Assembly: GCA_030824255.1 (NCBI GenBank)
Contig: JAVBYB010000075.1
Span: 1-13,998 of the forward strand
Direction: 5' to 3'
Length of the DNA stretch: 13,998 nt
From: a bacterium
GTDB lineage: Bacteria > Pseudomonadota > Alphaproteobacteria > Caulobacterales > Hyphomonadaceae
Of the stretch, positions 1 through 7,477 are shown in pieces. The number at the start of each line of letters is the position of its first letter. Positions within the stretch are counted from its first letter, which is position 1. Position numbers and translations under genes: made by a program. Below the pieces are notes generated by a model. It ran no database searches. It saw only the letters and a program-made list of their open reading frames with translations, and was not told the DNA's origin.

Positions 1-1
1 C

Positions 2-3000
2 GGCCGCACGGTGCGTGCTAAGGACGTACAGCTTCTGTTTGCGGACGCCTCGACCGGCGCCAACTCCCCCGCGCTCGTCCGCCAGGGACAGATCAGCGAG
101 CTGATCGGCGCCAAGCCACAGAACCGTCGCCGCATCCTTGAGGAAGCTGCAGGCATTGGCGGTCTTGCCGCCCGCCGCCACGAGGCCGAGCTTCGCCTCA
201 AGGCCGCCGACGAAAACCTAGCCAAGCTTGCCGACATCATGGCCGAGGTCGAGCGCCAGGCAAACTCGTTGAAGCGGCAGGCCAGCAAGGCGCGCAAGTA
301 TCGCGCGCTATCCGAAGAGATCGCAGCGCTTGAGGCCCGCCTTGGCGCCGCCCGCTGGCGCGGCGCAGTCGTCGAAACCAGTGACGCTCGCAGGGCGCTG
401 GAAGCGGCCAGGACCGACGAACAGAAATCTGTCTCCGCCATGGCGCGGGCCAGCACGGGCGAGCTTGAAGCGCGCGGCGCCATCGAACCTCTGCGCGCTG
501 CCGAAGCCGACGCTGCTGGCAAACTCGGCGTGATCAAGCTGCAGCTTGCCCGCCTCGAAGCCGAACGTAACGCCGCAAGCGATCTCGTCAAACGCCTTGA
601 GCGTGACATCACCCGCCTTGTCGAGGACTCGACGCGCGAAGGCGTCCAGCGTGACGATGCAGCCGCACGCGCAGGCCGCGCCGCAGAAGCGCTGGCCGCA
701 CTGCCGCCGGATGATCCGAACGCGCAGGCTGCGCGTGAAGACCAGCTCTCGGCTGCTGTCGACGCCGCCATGGCGCAGTTGCAAACCTTCGAGCAGGAAG
801 CCGACCAGCGCCGTGCCGCTCTCGCCAAGGCGGATGCCGAAGCTGCCGCCGCGCAGGCTGCGGTGCGTCGCGAGGAAGAGCGACATAGCCGCCTCATGAC
901 CGAGCTCACGAAGGTACAGAACGAACTTACCTCCATCGGCGATCCGGCGAAGATGGAGCAGGCGCTGAAGGATGCGCGCGCGCGTCACAAGGATGCCGAG
1001 GCCAAGGCGCAGACTGCGCAGTCCGCGCTTTCCGCGGCGTTGCGCAGCGTGGATGAGGCGCGCGCGCTCGAAGCCCGGCTCACTCCGCCGTTGCTCGCAG
1101 CTGAGCGCAAGCTGGGCGAGCTCGAATCCGAACTGAAAGGTCTCGATCGTTTGCTCCGCCAGGTGGTCGCCACGGCAGCGCCGCCTGTGATGGATGGCGT
1201 GCTTGCGCCTGGTCTGGAACGCGCGCTCGCCGCCGCACTGGACGACGACCTGGATGCGCCGACCGATACACAATCGCCTATCCATTGGTCCGGTCGGCAT
1301 GGCGACGCCAGCGCCAACCTGCCCGAGGGCGCTTCACCCCTTAGCGAGCTCGTGAAAGCTCCTGCCGAACTTATGCCACGCCTGTCCCAGTGCGGGCTGG
1401 TTGATCGCGCCAGCGGCGATGCCCTCGTCACGCAGCTGAAGACCGGCCAGAGCCTCGTTAGCCGCGAAGGCGATCTCTGGCGCTGGGACGGCTTTGTACG
1501 TACCGCCGACGCGCCACTCACCTCCGCCGAGAAACTGGAACAGCGGGCGCGTCGTGCGGCGCTCGCGCCTGAAATCTCGACTGCCCGTGTCGCGCGCGAT
1601 ATTGCAGCGGACGAGCGGGCCAGAGCCTCGAAGCAGCTTACCGACTCCGAAGTTTCGTTGATGGCCACGCGCCGCAACGTGCCGGAGCTTACCCGCGCCG
1701 CAGCGCAAGCGCATGAAGCCGCTATCCGCGCTGAACAGGATGTCGAGCGCCTTTCACTACGCGGCGCGTCCCTCAAGGAGACTGCGTTGCGCCTGACCAG
1801 CGAACGCGATCTCGCAGCGCACGCCTTGTCCTCTTCACGCGCCACACTCACCGCCGCGCCTTCGGACAGCGATCGTTTGCAGCTTGCGCAATTGGCCGAC
1901 AAGATCCGCGACACGCGCGATACAGAGCGCAATGCCGCTGCTGCACTTGACGCGTTCCTCCGCGAAACCGAACGCGCCAGCGCGCAGCGTGCTTCCCTGT
2001 CCCGCGATCGTGATGACTGGCAGGCCCGCGCCGGTGAAGCGTCCAAGCGGCTTGCCGCTATCGGACGTGAGCTTGAAGAAACGCGCGCCACCTTCGCACA
2101 AGCCAAGGACCAGCCTGTCGCCCTCCAGCAGAAGCTGGATGCGCTGGCTGCATTGCTGGAAGAAGCCGAAGGTGCTCGCCGCAAGGCCGCCGACACACTG
2201 GCGGAAGCTGAGGCCCAGCTTCGGGAAACCGAGATTTCTGCGCGCGCGGCGCGCGATGGCGCCGCTCAGGCGCGTGAAAGCCTCGTCCGGTCCGAAAGCC
2301 GCCTCGAAGCTGCGATCCGTCGCGAAGCCGAGATCGCGGAACAGGTCCGCGCCGCCTTCGATCAGGAGCTGGATCAACTTGAGGCGCGCGTGACCGCCAT
2401 CCTCGCCGCAGCGCGTGCTGCACGCGAAGAGCATGGCGACGCTGACCAGCCCGCTGAGGAAGAAACCAACAACGATGCCCACGTGCTCGACACGCGCCTC
2501 GCCCAGCTGCGCCGCGAGCGCGACCAGCTCGGCGCGGTCAACATGGAAGCCGACGAACAGCTGACTGAAATCTCCAAGCGCATGGGATTCCAGATCGAGG
2601 AGCGCGACGACCTTGTCGCCGCCATCGCCAAGCTGCGCGAAGGCATCGACGCACTGAACATGGATGGGCGGCAGCGCCTGCTTGACGCTTTCACGCAAGT
2701 GAACACGCATTTCGGATCGCTCTTCACGGCGCTGTTTGGCGGCGGTCATGCCGAGCTGCGCTTGACCGAGAGCGAAGACCCGCTCGATGCAGGCCTCGAA
2801 ATCTACGCCTCGCCCCCCGGCAAGCGCCTTGGTCAGCTCACACTCATGTCTGGCGGCGAACAGGCGCTCACGGCAACGGCGCTGATCTTCGCTGTCTTCC
2901 TGTCGCGCCCCGCCCCCATCTGCGTGCTGGACGAGGTTGACGCCCCGCTGGACGACGCCAACGTCGATCGCTTCTGCCGCCTGCTCGAAGAGATGCGTAC

Positions 3001-3151
3001 GCGCACCGAGACGCGGTTCATCATCATCACCCACAATGCCGTCACAATGTCCCGCATGGATCGGCTGTTCGGGGTCACAATGCAGGAGCGGGGCGTCTCC
3101 CGCCTTGTCTCTGTCGACCTGCAGGCTGCAGAGCGCCTCGTCGCTGCCTGA
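2..3151 (+). CDS. smc: Chromosome segregation protein SMC (5' partial)
   Basis: SMC is the ATPase of the bacterial condensin complex; with ScpA and ScpB it compacts and segregates the chromosome. The frame is open from the first complete codon at position 2, so the gene starts before the window; roughly 110 N-terminal residues including Walker A are missing (estimate from usual family length of about 1150). Visible parts in order are the Q-loop region (VRQGQISELIGAK, near 77-115), a long Ala/Glu/Arg-rich coiled coil, a hinge domain (about 1180-1510), the returning coiled coil, the ABC signature LMSGGEQ (2843-2863), Walker B ICVLDE (2918-2935) followed by the D-loop region DAPLDD, and the switch His in IIITHN (about 3020-3037). 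The GTG at 11 lies inside the conserved region and is not a start. The hinge and head motifs look intact. A 136-nt gap separates it from the next gene. Confidence 0.96.
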   Translation, partial: GRTVRAKDVQLLFADASTGANSPALVRQGQISELIGAKPQNRRRILEEAAGIGGLAARRHEAELRLKAADENLAKLADIMAEVERQANSLKRQASKARKYRALSEEIAALEARLGAARWRGAVVETSDARRALEAARTDEQKSVSAMARASTGELEARGAIEPLRAAEADAAGKLGVIKLQLARLEAERNAASDLVKRLERDITRLVEDSTREGVQRDDAAARAGRAAEALAALPPDDPNAQAAREDQLSAAVDAAMAQLQTFEQEADQRRAALAKADAEAAAAQAAVRREEERHSRLMTELTKVQNELTSIGDPAKMEQALKDARARHKDAEAKAQTAQSALSAALRSVDEARALEARLTPPLLAAERKLGELESELKGLDRLLRQVVATAAPPVMDGVLAPGLERALAAALDDDLDAPTDTQSPIHWSGRHGDASANLPEGASPLSELVKAPAELMPRLSQCGLVDRASGDALVTQLKTGQSLVSREGDLWRWDGFVRTADAPLTSAEKLEQRARRAALAPEISTARVARDIAADERARASKQLTDSEVSLMATRRNVPELTRAAAQAHEAAIRAEQDVERLSLRGASLKETALRLTSERDLAAHALSSSRATLTAAPSDSDRLQLAQLADKIRDTRDTERNAAAALDAFLRETERASAQRASLSRDRDDWQARAGEASKRLAAIGRELEETRATFAQAKDQPVALQQKLDALAALLEEAEGARRKAADTLAEAEAQLRETEISARAARDGAAQARESLVRSESRLEAAIRREAEIAEQVRAAFDQELDQLEARVTAILAAARAAREEHGDADQPAEEETNNDAHVLDTRLAQLRRERDQLGAVNMEADEQLTEISKRMGFQIEERDDLVAAIAKLREGIDALNMDGRQRLLDAFTQVNTHFGSLFTALFGGGHAELRLTESEDPLDAGLEIYASPPGKRLGQLTLMSGGEQALTATALIFAVFLSRPAPICVLDEVDAPLDDANVDRFCRLLEEMRTRTETRFIIITHNAVTMSRMDRLFGVTMQERGVSRLVSVDLQAAERLVAA

Positions 3152-3215
3152 TCGCCGCCCCGCCCCCTCTGCAAAAGCGACTTTTCTCTCGCCGACAGCG
3201 CCCTACTTCATAGGT

Positions 3216-3237
3216 TCGCCAAATCGAATTCTGGCGA
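3216..3237. promoter_or_regulatory. Inverted repeat upstream of the kaiC-like gene
   Basis: Perfect 6-bp arms TCGCCA (3216-3221) and TGGCGA (3232-3237) flank a 10-nt centre and lie 50 nt upstream of the kaiC-like start. No T-run follows, so it does not look like an intrinsic terminator for smc. It could be an operator or chance. I saw no convincing sigma70 or EcfG promoter in the 3152-3287 gap, so transcription from smc is possible. Confidence 0.25.
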
Positions 3238-3287
3238 CGGCCGACGCCATGAGCTGACGCGCGGTTAACGCTTTCAGAGAGGCCTAA

Positions 3288-4790
3288 GTGACGGAAACGA
3301 AACCGGGTAACGCAAGGGCGACCATTGGCGTTGAAGGCCTGGACAATGTGTTGGCAGGCGGCCTCACAACCGGCCACGTCTACCTGCTGGAAGGAAACCC
3401 CGGCACCGGCAAGACCACCATCGCCCTGTCCTTCCTGCGGCAAGGCGCCGACTTGGGCGAAAGCACGCTCTACATCACACTGTCCGAGACACGCGCTGAG
3501 CTGATTTCCGGCGCGACGTCTCATGGGTGGACGATACCGGACAGCCTCAACATCTTCGAACTCGTGCCGCCCGAAAGCCTGCTCGACCCGGATCAACAGC
3601 AGAGCCTGCTCTACTCCTCCGATCTTGAACTCGGCGAAACCACCCGGCTTATCTTCGCAGCGATCGAGCGCACCCAGCCGAAGCGCATCGTGATCGACAG
3701 TCTCTCGGAAATCCGCCTGCTCGCCCAGAACTCCCTGCGCTATCGCCGTCAGATCCTGGCGCTGAAACACTATTTCGCGCGCTATGGCGCGACAGTCCTT
3801 CTGCTCGACGACCTGACATCGGAGATGAACGACAAGACTGTGCACAGCGTGGTGCATGGCGTGATCCGGCTGGAAGAACTGGCGCCTGATTATGGCGCAG
3901 AGCGTCGCCGCCTGCGGGTGATGAAATATCGCGGCACCAATTTCCGGGGCGGCTGGCATGATTTCGTCATCGAGACCGGCGGCGTGAAGGCTTTCCCCCG
4001 GCTTGTTGCGTCCGAGCATCGCACCGACTTTCATCGTACCCGGATCAACAGCGGCATCGCCGCGCTCGACGCCCTCCTGGGCGGCGGCGTGGAACGAGGA
4101 TCAAGCGTTCTGGTGCTGGGCCCCGCCGGCACCGGCAAGAGCACCTTCATCTTCCAGTTTGTCGCCGCCGCTGTGGCGCGCGGCGAAAAAGCGGCCATGT
4201 TCATCTTCGACGAAGAGCTTGGCCTCCTGTTCGAACGCGCAAAGACTATCGGTTTTGATTTCCAGGCGATGATCGACAGCGGCAATCTGACGATCGAACA
4301 GGTCGACGCCGCCGAACTTTCTCCGGGAGAGTTTGCGCATCGCGTGCGCGACCGCGTGGACGTTGCACAGGCAAAGACTGTCGTGATCGACAGCCTCAAC
4401 GGTTACAATGCCGCCATGCCCGACGAAGCGGCCCTGGTGCTGCACATCCACGAGCTGCTCCAGTATCTCAACCGCCAGGGCGCGACGACTTTCCTCACTG
4501 TCGCCCAGCACGGGCTGGTCGGAGACATGAAGACGCCGGTCGATGTCACCTATCTCGCCGATACTGTCATCCTGCTGCGCTATTTCGAGGCGATGGGCCG
4601 GGTGAAGCGCGCTGTGTCCGTCATCAAGAAGCGCACGGGACAACACGAGCACACCATCCGCGAATACACGATCTCCCAGGGCGGCCTGCTGCTGGGTGAA
4701 CCGCTCGATCAGTTTCAGGGCGTCTTGAGGGGGGTGCCGCAGTTTGTCGGCAAGCCGGGCGCGCTGAACACAGGACTTGAAAGCGAGTAG
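3288..4790 (+). CDS. KaiC-like double-domain ATPase
   Basis: RecA/KaiC-superfamily signalling ATPase of 500 residues, close to the length of cyanobacterial KaiC, with two tandem KaiC domains. Domain I has Walker A GNPGTGKT (36-43) and Walker B RIVIDS (Asp137). Domain II has Walker A GPAGTGKST (278-286) and Walker B KTVVIDS (Asp368). By hand alignment, the catalytic Glu pairs of KaiC become Ser66-Glu67 in domain I and Asp308-Glu309 in domain II. The Ser431/Thr432 phosphorylation pair becomes Thr421-Tyr422 (in VDVTYLADTVILL). The GTG start at 3288 has a GAGAGG-like ribosome site just upstream. The stop is 1 nt before the preferred start of the histidine kinase, which suggests coupled expression and a shared pathway. 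No kaiB or kaiA is nearby, so a true circadian role is not shown; a timing or stress-signalling role is inference. The symbol kaiC is withheld because this is a KaiC-like paralogue class. Confidence 0.9.
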   Translation: MTETKPGNARATIGVEGLDNVLAGGLTTGHVYLLEGNPGTGKTTIALSFLRQGADLGESTLYITLSETRAELISGATSHGWTIPDSLNIFELVPPESLLDPDQQQSLLYSSDLELGETTRLIFAAIERTQPKRIVIDSLSEIRLLAQNSLRYRRQILALKHYFARYGATVLLLDDLTSEMNDKTVHSVVHGVIRLEELAPDYGAERRRLRVMKYRGTNFRGGWHDFVIETGGVKAFPRLVASEHRTDFHRTRINSGIAALDALLGGGVERGSSVLVLGPAGTGKSTFIFQFVAAAVARGEKAAMFIFDEELGLLFERAKTIGFDFQAMIDSGNLTIEQVDAAELSPGEFAHRVRDRVDVAQAKTVVIDSLNGYNAAMPDEAALVLHIHELLQYLNRQGATTFLTVAQHGLVGDMKTPVDVTYLADTVILLRYFEAMGRVKRAVSVIKKRTGQHEHTIREYTISQGGLLLGEPLDQFQGVLRGVPQFVGKPGALNTGLESE

Positions 4791-4791
4791 G

Positions 4792-6864
4792 GTGATCTCG
4801 AAGGTCAGCGGTCTCGAAAAGGCGCTGGTGTTCCTGCCTCACGGGCGGGACGCGCTCCTGGCTGTCGCGCTGCTTCGCGACGCAGGTATCGATGCCATGG
4901 CATGCCCCGACCTGCCCGGCCTCACGGCCGGATTGGGCCCTGCCGCCACCTTCGTCGTCATTTCTGAAGAGGCGATGCGGCGCCTCGACATCGGCGGCCT
5001 GCGCGAATGGATCGAGCGCCAGCCAGCCTGGTCCGATCTCCCCTTCATCGTGTTGACCCAGCGCGGCGGCGGTCCGGATAACAACCCTTCCGCGGCCCAT
5101 CTCGCCGAAGCGCTCGGCAACATCACCTTCCTCGAACGCCCCTTCCATCCAACCACCTTTGCCAGCCTGGCGCGCACGGCGCACAAAGCGCGCCAGCGAC
5201 AGTTCGAGGCGCGCGACAGGCTGGAAGAACTGCACGAGAGCCAAGAGCGGTTGGCGACCGCCATACTCGCGGGCAAACTCGGATCGTGGTCGATCGACAT
5301 AGCTACGGAGACGCTGGTTACCTCGCCACTATGCCGCCGGATCTACGGCTTGCGCGAGGACGACACGTTCACCTACGCGCAGCTTCTCGCCATGATCCAC
5401 CCGGCCGATCTTGCCGCCATGCAGCTAACCGCGCAGCGCAGCGTCGAGAGTGGCGAGGACTACAATATCGAATACCGCACCGTGTGGGCCGATGGCGGCG
5501 TGCATTGGGTGCAGGTGAATGGGCGCGCCATGAAGGATGCGCACGGCCAGACACGCAGTCTCGTGGGCGTCGTGATGGACATGACGGAGCGCAAGCGTTC
5601 GGAGGAGGCCCTCCGGCAGTCGAACGAATTGCTGGAGCGCCGCGTGGCCGAGCGCACAGCCGAACTTGAACGTTCACACGCGACGATACTGGAGGAGGTC
5701 GGCCAGCGTCAGGCTGTTGAAGACCAACTTCGTCAGGCGCAGAAGATGGAGATGATCGGTCAGCTCACGGGAGGGGTCGCGCATGATTTCAACAATCTGC
5801 TCATGGCCGTGCTGTCCAACCTCGAACTGCTGCGCAAGCACGCGACAGACGATCCGCGTACAATCCGCCTGATTGAAGGCGCAACCCAGGGCGCAAAGCG
5901 TGGCGCGGCGCTGACGCAGCGCCTGCTTGCATTCGCCCGACGCCAGAGCCTCATCGTGGAACCCGCCAGCATTTCCGCTCTGGTCGATGGCATGCGCAGC
6001 CTGCTCGAGCGATCTGTCGGCCCCGCCATCGCCCTCACCTTTCGCCTTGCGGATGACCTGCCGCTTGCACGGGTTGACGCCAATCAGGTTGAGCTTGCCC
6101 TGCTCAATCTTGTGGTCAATGCACGCGATGCCATGCCCGAAGGCGGATCCATCGTCATCGAGGCTGATCGCGTGAAAACTGCCGAGCACCAGGATCTCGC
6201 TGCTGGCGACTATGTGCGCCTTGCCGTCTCGGATTCCGGCATCGGCATGGACACTGAAACGCTTGCCCGCGCCATAGAGCCTTTCTTTTCCACCAAGGAA
6301 ATCGGCAAGGGCACAGGCCTTGGCCTGTCGATGATCCACGGCCTCGCGGTACAGCTGAATGGCGCGCTTCGCCTTACAAGCGCGCCAGGCAGGGGCACGC
6401 GCGCCGAGCTCTTCCTGCCGGTCACGTCGGCAATCATTCCGGAAGCGGAGCCCATGGCCCAGCCCATCGCGATTGAACCGGCCGGGCAGGCGAAAATCCT
6501 CCTCGTTGACGATGATATCCTGATCGCCATGAGCACGACCGACATGCTGATGGATCTCGGCCATGAAGTGATCGAAACCAACTCCGCCGCCGATGCACTG
6601 GAAACACTGAAGCGCGGCGACCGCTTTGACCTGTTGATCACCGATTTTGCGATGCCCGGCATGAATGGCGCGCAGCTGGCTCAGGCCGTGCGCGCGCTCC
6701 GCCCGGACCTCCCGATCCTGCTCGCCACCGGCTATGCCGAAATGCCCAACGGCCTGGACATTGACCTGCCCCGTCTCGGCAAACCCTATTCACAGGAAGA
6801 CCTCGCCCGAGAAATCGCCCGCCTGCTCGGCGCGCAACGGGCCGCTGCGTCGCTGCCCGCCTGA
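4792..6864 (+). CDS. Hybrid sensor histidine kinase (pseudo-receiver-PAS-HisKA-HATPase-receiver)
   Basis: Probably a cytoplasmic kinase, as no membrane segment is visible. Numbering is for a GTG start at 4792 (690 aa). Residues about 10-135 form a receiver-like domain without the acidic pocket or phosphoacceptor Asp (VVISEEAM at that strand; LERPF in place of KPF). A PAS domain (about 150-265, ending VVMDMTERK) and a short coiled coil follow. HisKA has the H-box GGVAHDFNN with His331. The ATPase has the N-box NLVVNARDAM, SDSGIGM, and the G-box GKGTGLGLSMIHG. The C-terminal receiver (about 567-685) keeps VDDD, phosphoacceptor Asp618 (LITDFAMPG), a Thr (ATGY) and Lys (GKPY). A TTG at 4777 in the same frame would overlap the previous stop by 14 nt; GTG 4792 has a weak GAG ribosome site, so the start is uncertain. 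The near overlap with the KaiC-like gene points to a common signalling unit. Confidence 0.92.
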   Translation: MISKVSGLEKALVFLPHGRDALLAVALLRDAGIDAMACPDLPGLTAGLGPAATFVVISEEAMRRLDIGGLREWIERQPAWSDLPFIVLTQRGGGPDNNPSAAHLAEALGNITFLERPFHPTTFASLARTAHKARQRQFEARDRLEELHESQERLATAILAGKLGSWSIDIATETLVTSPLCRRIYGLREDDTFTYAQLLAMIHPADLAAMQLTAQRSVESGEDYNIEYRTVWADGGVHWVQVNGRAMKDAHGQTRSLVGVVMDMTERKRSEEALRQSNELLERRVAERTAELERSHATILEEVGQRQAVEDQLRQAQKMEMIGQLTGGVAHDFNNLLMAVLSNLELLRKHATDDPRTIRLIEGATQGAKRGAALTQRLLAFARRQSLIVEPASISALVDGMRSLLERSVGPAIALTFRLADDLPLARVDANQVELALLNLVVNARDAMPEGGSIVIEADRVKTAEHQDLAAGDYVRLAVSDSGIGMDTETLARAIEPFFSTKEIGKGTGLGLSMIHGLAVQLNGALRLTSAPGRGTRAELFLPVTSAIIPEAEPMAQPIAIEPAGQAKILLVDDDILIAMSTTDMLMDLGHEVIETNSAADALETLKRGDRFDLLITDFAMPGMNGAQLAQAVRALRPDLPILLATGYAEMPNGLDIDLPRLGKPYSQEDLAREIARLLGAQRAAASLPA

Positions 6865-6865
6865 G

Positions 6866-6890
6866 TAGCCCTCCGGGGCTATTTCAACCC
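6866..6890 (+). terminator. Short hairpin terminator after the histidine kinase
   Basis: TAGCCC (6866-6871) pairs with GGGCTA (6876-6881) around a TCCG tetraloop of the stable UNCG class, 1 nt after the kinase stop, followed by TTTC. The stem is only 6 bp and the T-run is poor, so this is a moderate call; a second candidate lies 100 nt downstream. Confidence 0.45.
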
Positions 6891-6899
6891 TGTGGATAA
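6891..6899 (-). other. Perfect DnaA box
   Basis: TGTGGATAA here is the exact reverse complement of the consensus DnaA box TTATCCACA, and it is in non-coding DNA between the kinase and the atp promoter. It stands alone; I saw no cluster or AT-rich unwinding region of the kind found at an origin. It may be a DnaA titration or regulatory site, or chance. Confidence 0.5.
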
Positions 6900-6964
6900 T
6901 CAGCGGACCAGTGGCGGCGACCCGCGCTGACTATTTCACGGCAATTGGCCCGCCTTGCACGCCC

Positions 6965-7001
6965 ACGCCGCCTTGCTCTCGGCTGCGGCGTTTTCGCTTT
7001 T
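6965..7001 (+). terminator. Intrinsic terminator candidate upstream of the atp operon
   Basis: ACGCCGC (6965-6971) pairs perfectly with GCGGCGT (6985-6991) around a 13-nt loop, and TTTTCGCTTTT follows from 6991. The 7-bp GC-rich stem plus T-rich tail suits a Rho-independent terminator that would insulate the atp promoter at 7056 from the kinase unit. Confidence 0.5.
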
Positions 7002-7055
7002 GAAAATATCTTCTAAAATCAGAGTGTTACCGACGAATTTCATCGTTACATTTGC

Positions 7056-7084
7056 TTGACTGGACTCAAGCCCGCCCATATAGC
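7056..7084 (+). promoter_or_regulatory. Sigma70-type promoter of the F0 atp operon
   Basis: The -35 element TTGACT (7056-7061) and the -10 element TATAGC (7079-7084) are separated by exactly 17 nt. The upstream 40-50 nt are unusually AT-rich for this window (AAAATATC, TCTAAAATC), like an UP element. The start of transcription is expected near 7090, giving a leader of about 78 nt before atpI. A GACTC (GANTC) methylation motif at 7063-7067 lies in the spacer. Confidence 0.75.
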
Positions 7085-7100
7085 TTCGCGCGCGGCTGGA

Positions 7101-7143
7101 CCCGGTTTTCCGGGGCTTTGTCGTACGCAGGGCCGGACTTTTT
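7101..7143 (+). promoter_or_regulatory. Two-hairpin leader of the atp mRNA (attenuator candidate)
   Basis: Hairpin 1 is CCCGG (7101-7105), TTTT loop, CCGGG (7110-7114). Hairpin 2 is GGCTTTGT (7114-7121), loop CGTAC, GCAGGGCC (7127-7134), an 8-bp stem with three G-T wobbles. It is followed by GGAC and a T-run at 7139-7143, as in a transcription attenuator. It sits between the mapped promoter motif and the atpI start, 25 nt before the latter. No uORF or known riboswitch motif was recognised; function is inference. Confidence 0.35.
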
Positions 7144-7168
7144 CCCCTACCTGTTGCGGGTTACTCCG

Positions 7169-7477
7169 ATGAGCGATGACGATCTGAACAAACGGATCGC
7201 CAAGGCCCAGGCGGAGATCGATGCGCGGGAACGTCCCAAGTATATGGCGACGGGCAAGGGAATGGGTGTTGGCTTCCGCATGGCGTCGGACTTTGCGGCC
7301 GCTGTCATCGTGGGAGCGTTCCTGGGATGGGGACTGGATGCGCTCTTTGGGTGGACACCCTGGGGGCTGATTTCCTGCCTCATGCTGGGTTTCGTGGCCG
7401 GCGTCCGGAATGTTGTGGCGACAGCAAGCAAGGCCAACCAGGCCGTGGCTAACAAGGGCGAAGGCGCAGGCGAATGA
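7169..7477 (+). CDS. atpI: ATP synthase protein I (AtpI)
   Basis: AtpI is a small inner-membrane protein encoded at the head of F0 operons, implicated in c-ring assembly or Mg2+ handling. The 102-residue product has a charged, soluble N-terminus (MSDDDLNKRIAKAQAEID) and two hydrophobic helices: about residues 36-55 (FRMASDFAAAVIVGAFLGWGLD region) and 60-82 (WTPWGLISCLMLGFVAGVRNV region), typical of the AtpI family. I chose the ATG at 7169. The open frame extends back to a TTG at 7052, but that lies upstream of the promoter motif and predicted transcript start. The ribosome site is weak. The last four bases ATGA overlap the atpB start, indicating translational coupling. Confidence 0.88.
   Translation: MSDDDLNKRIAKAQAEIDARERPKYMATGKGMGVGFRMASDFAAAVIVGAFLGWGLDALFGWTPWGLISCLMLGFVAGVRNVVATASKANQAVANKGEGAGE

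Noticed and set aside
308..3034. Long minus-strand open frames inside smc (308-1300, 985-2196, 1835-3034)
   Set aside because: They lie opposite a conserved gene with intact motifs, encode low-complexity Arg/Ser/Ala/Gly-rich or His/Cys-rich products and match no family; GC-rich codon shadows.
5674..6564. Minus-strand open frame inside the histidine kinase
   Set aside because: Opposite intact HisKA, HATPase and receiver motifs; no domain features of its own.
6865..7055. Replication origin at the DnaA box
   Set aside because: Only one box, no box cluster or typical origin neighbours.
7052..7168. N-terminal extension of atpI from a TTG at 7052
   Set aside because: It would start upstream of the -35/-10 pair at 7056-7084 and contains hairpin-forming leader sequence; the ATG at 7169 gives a normal AtpI length.
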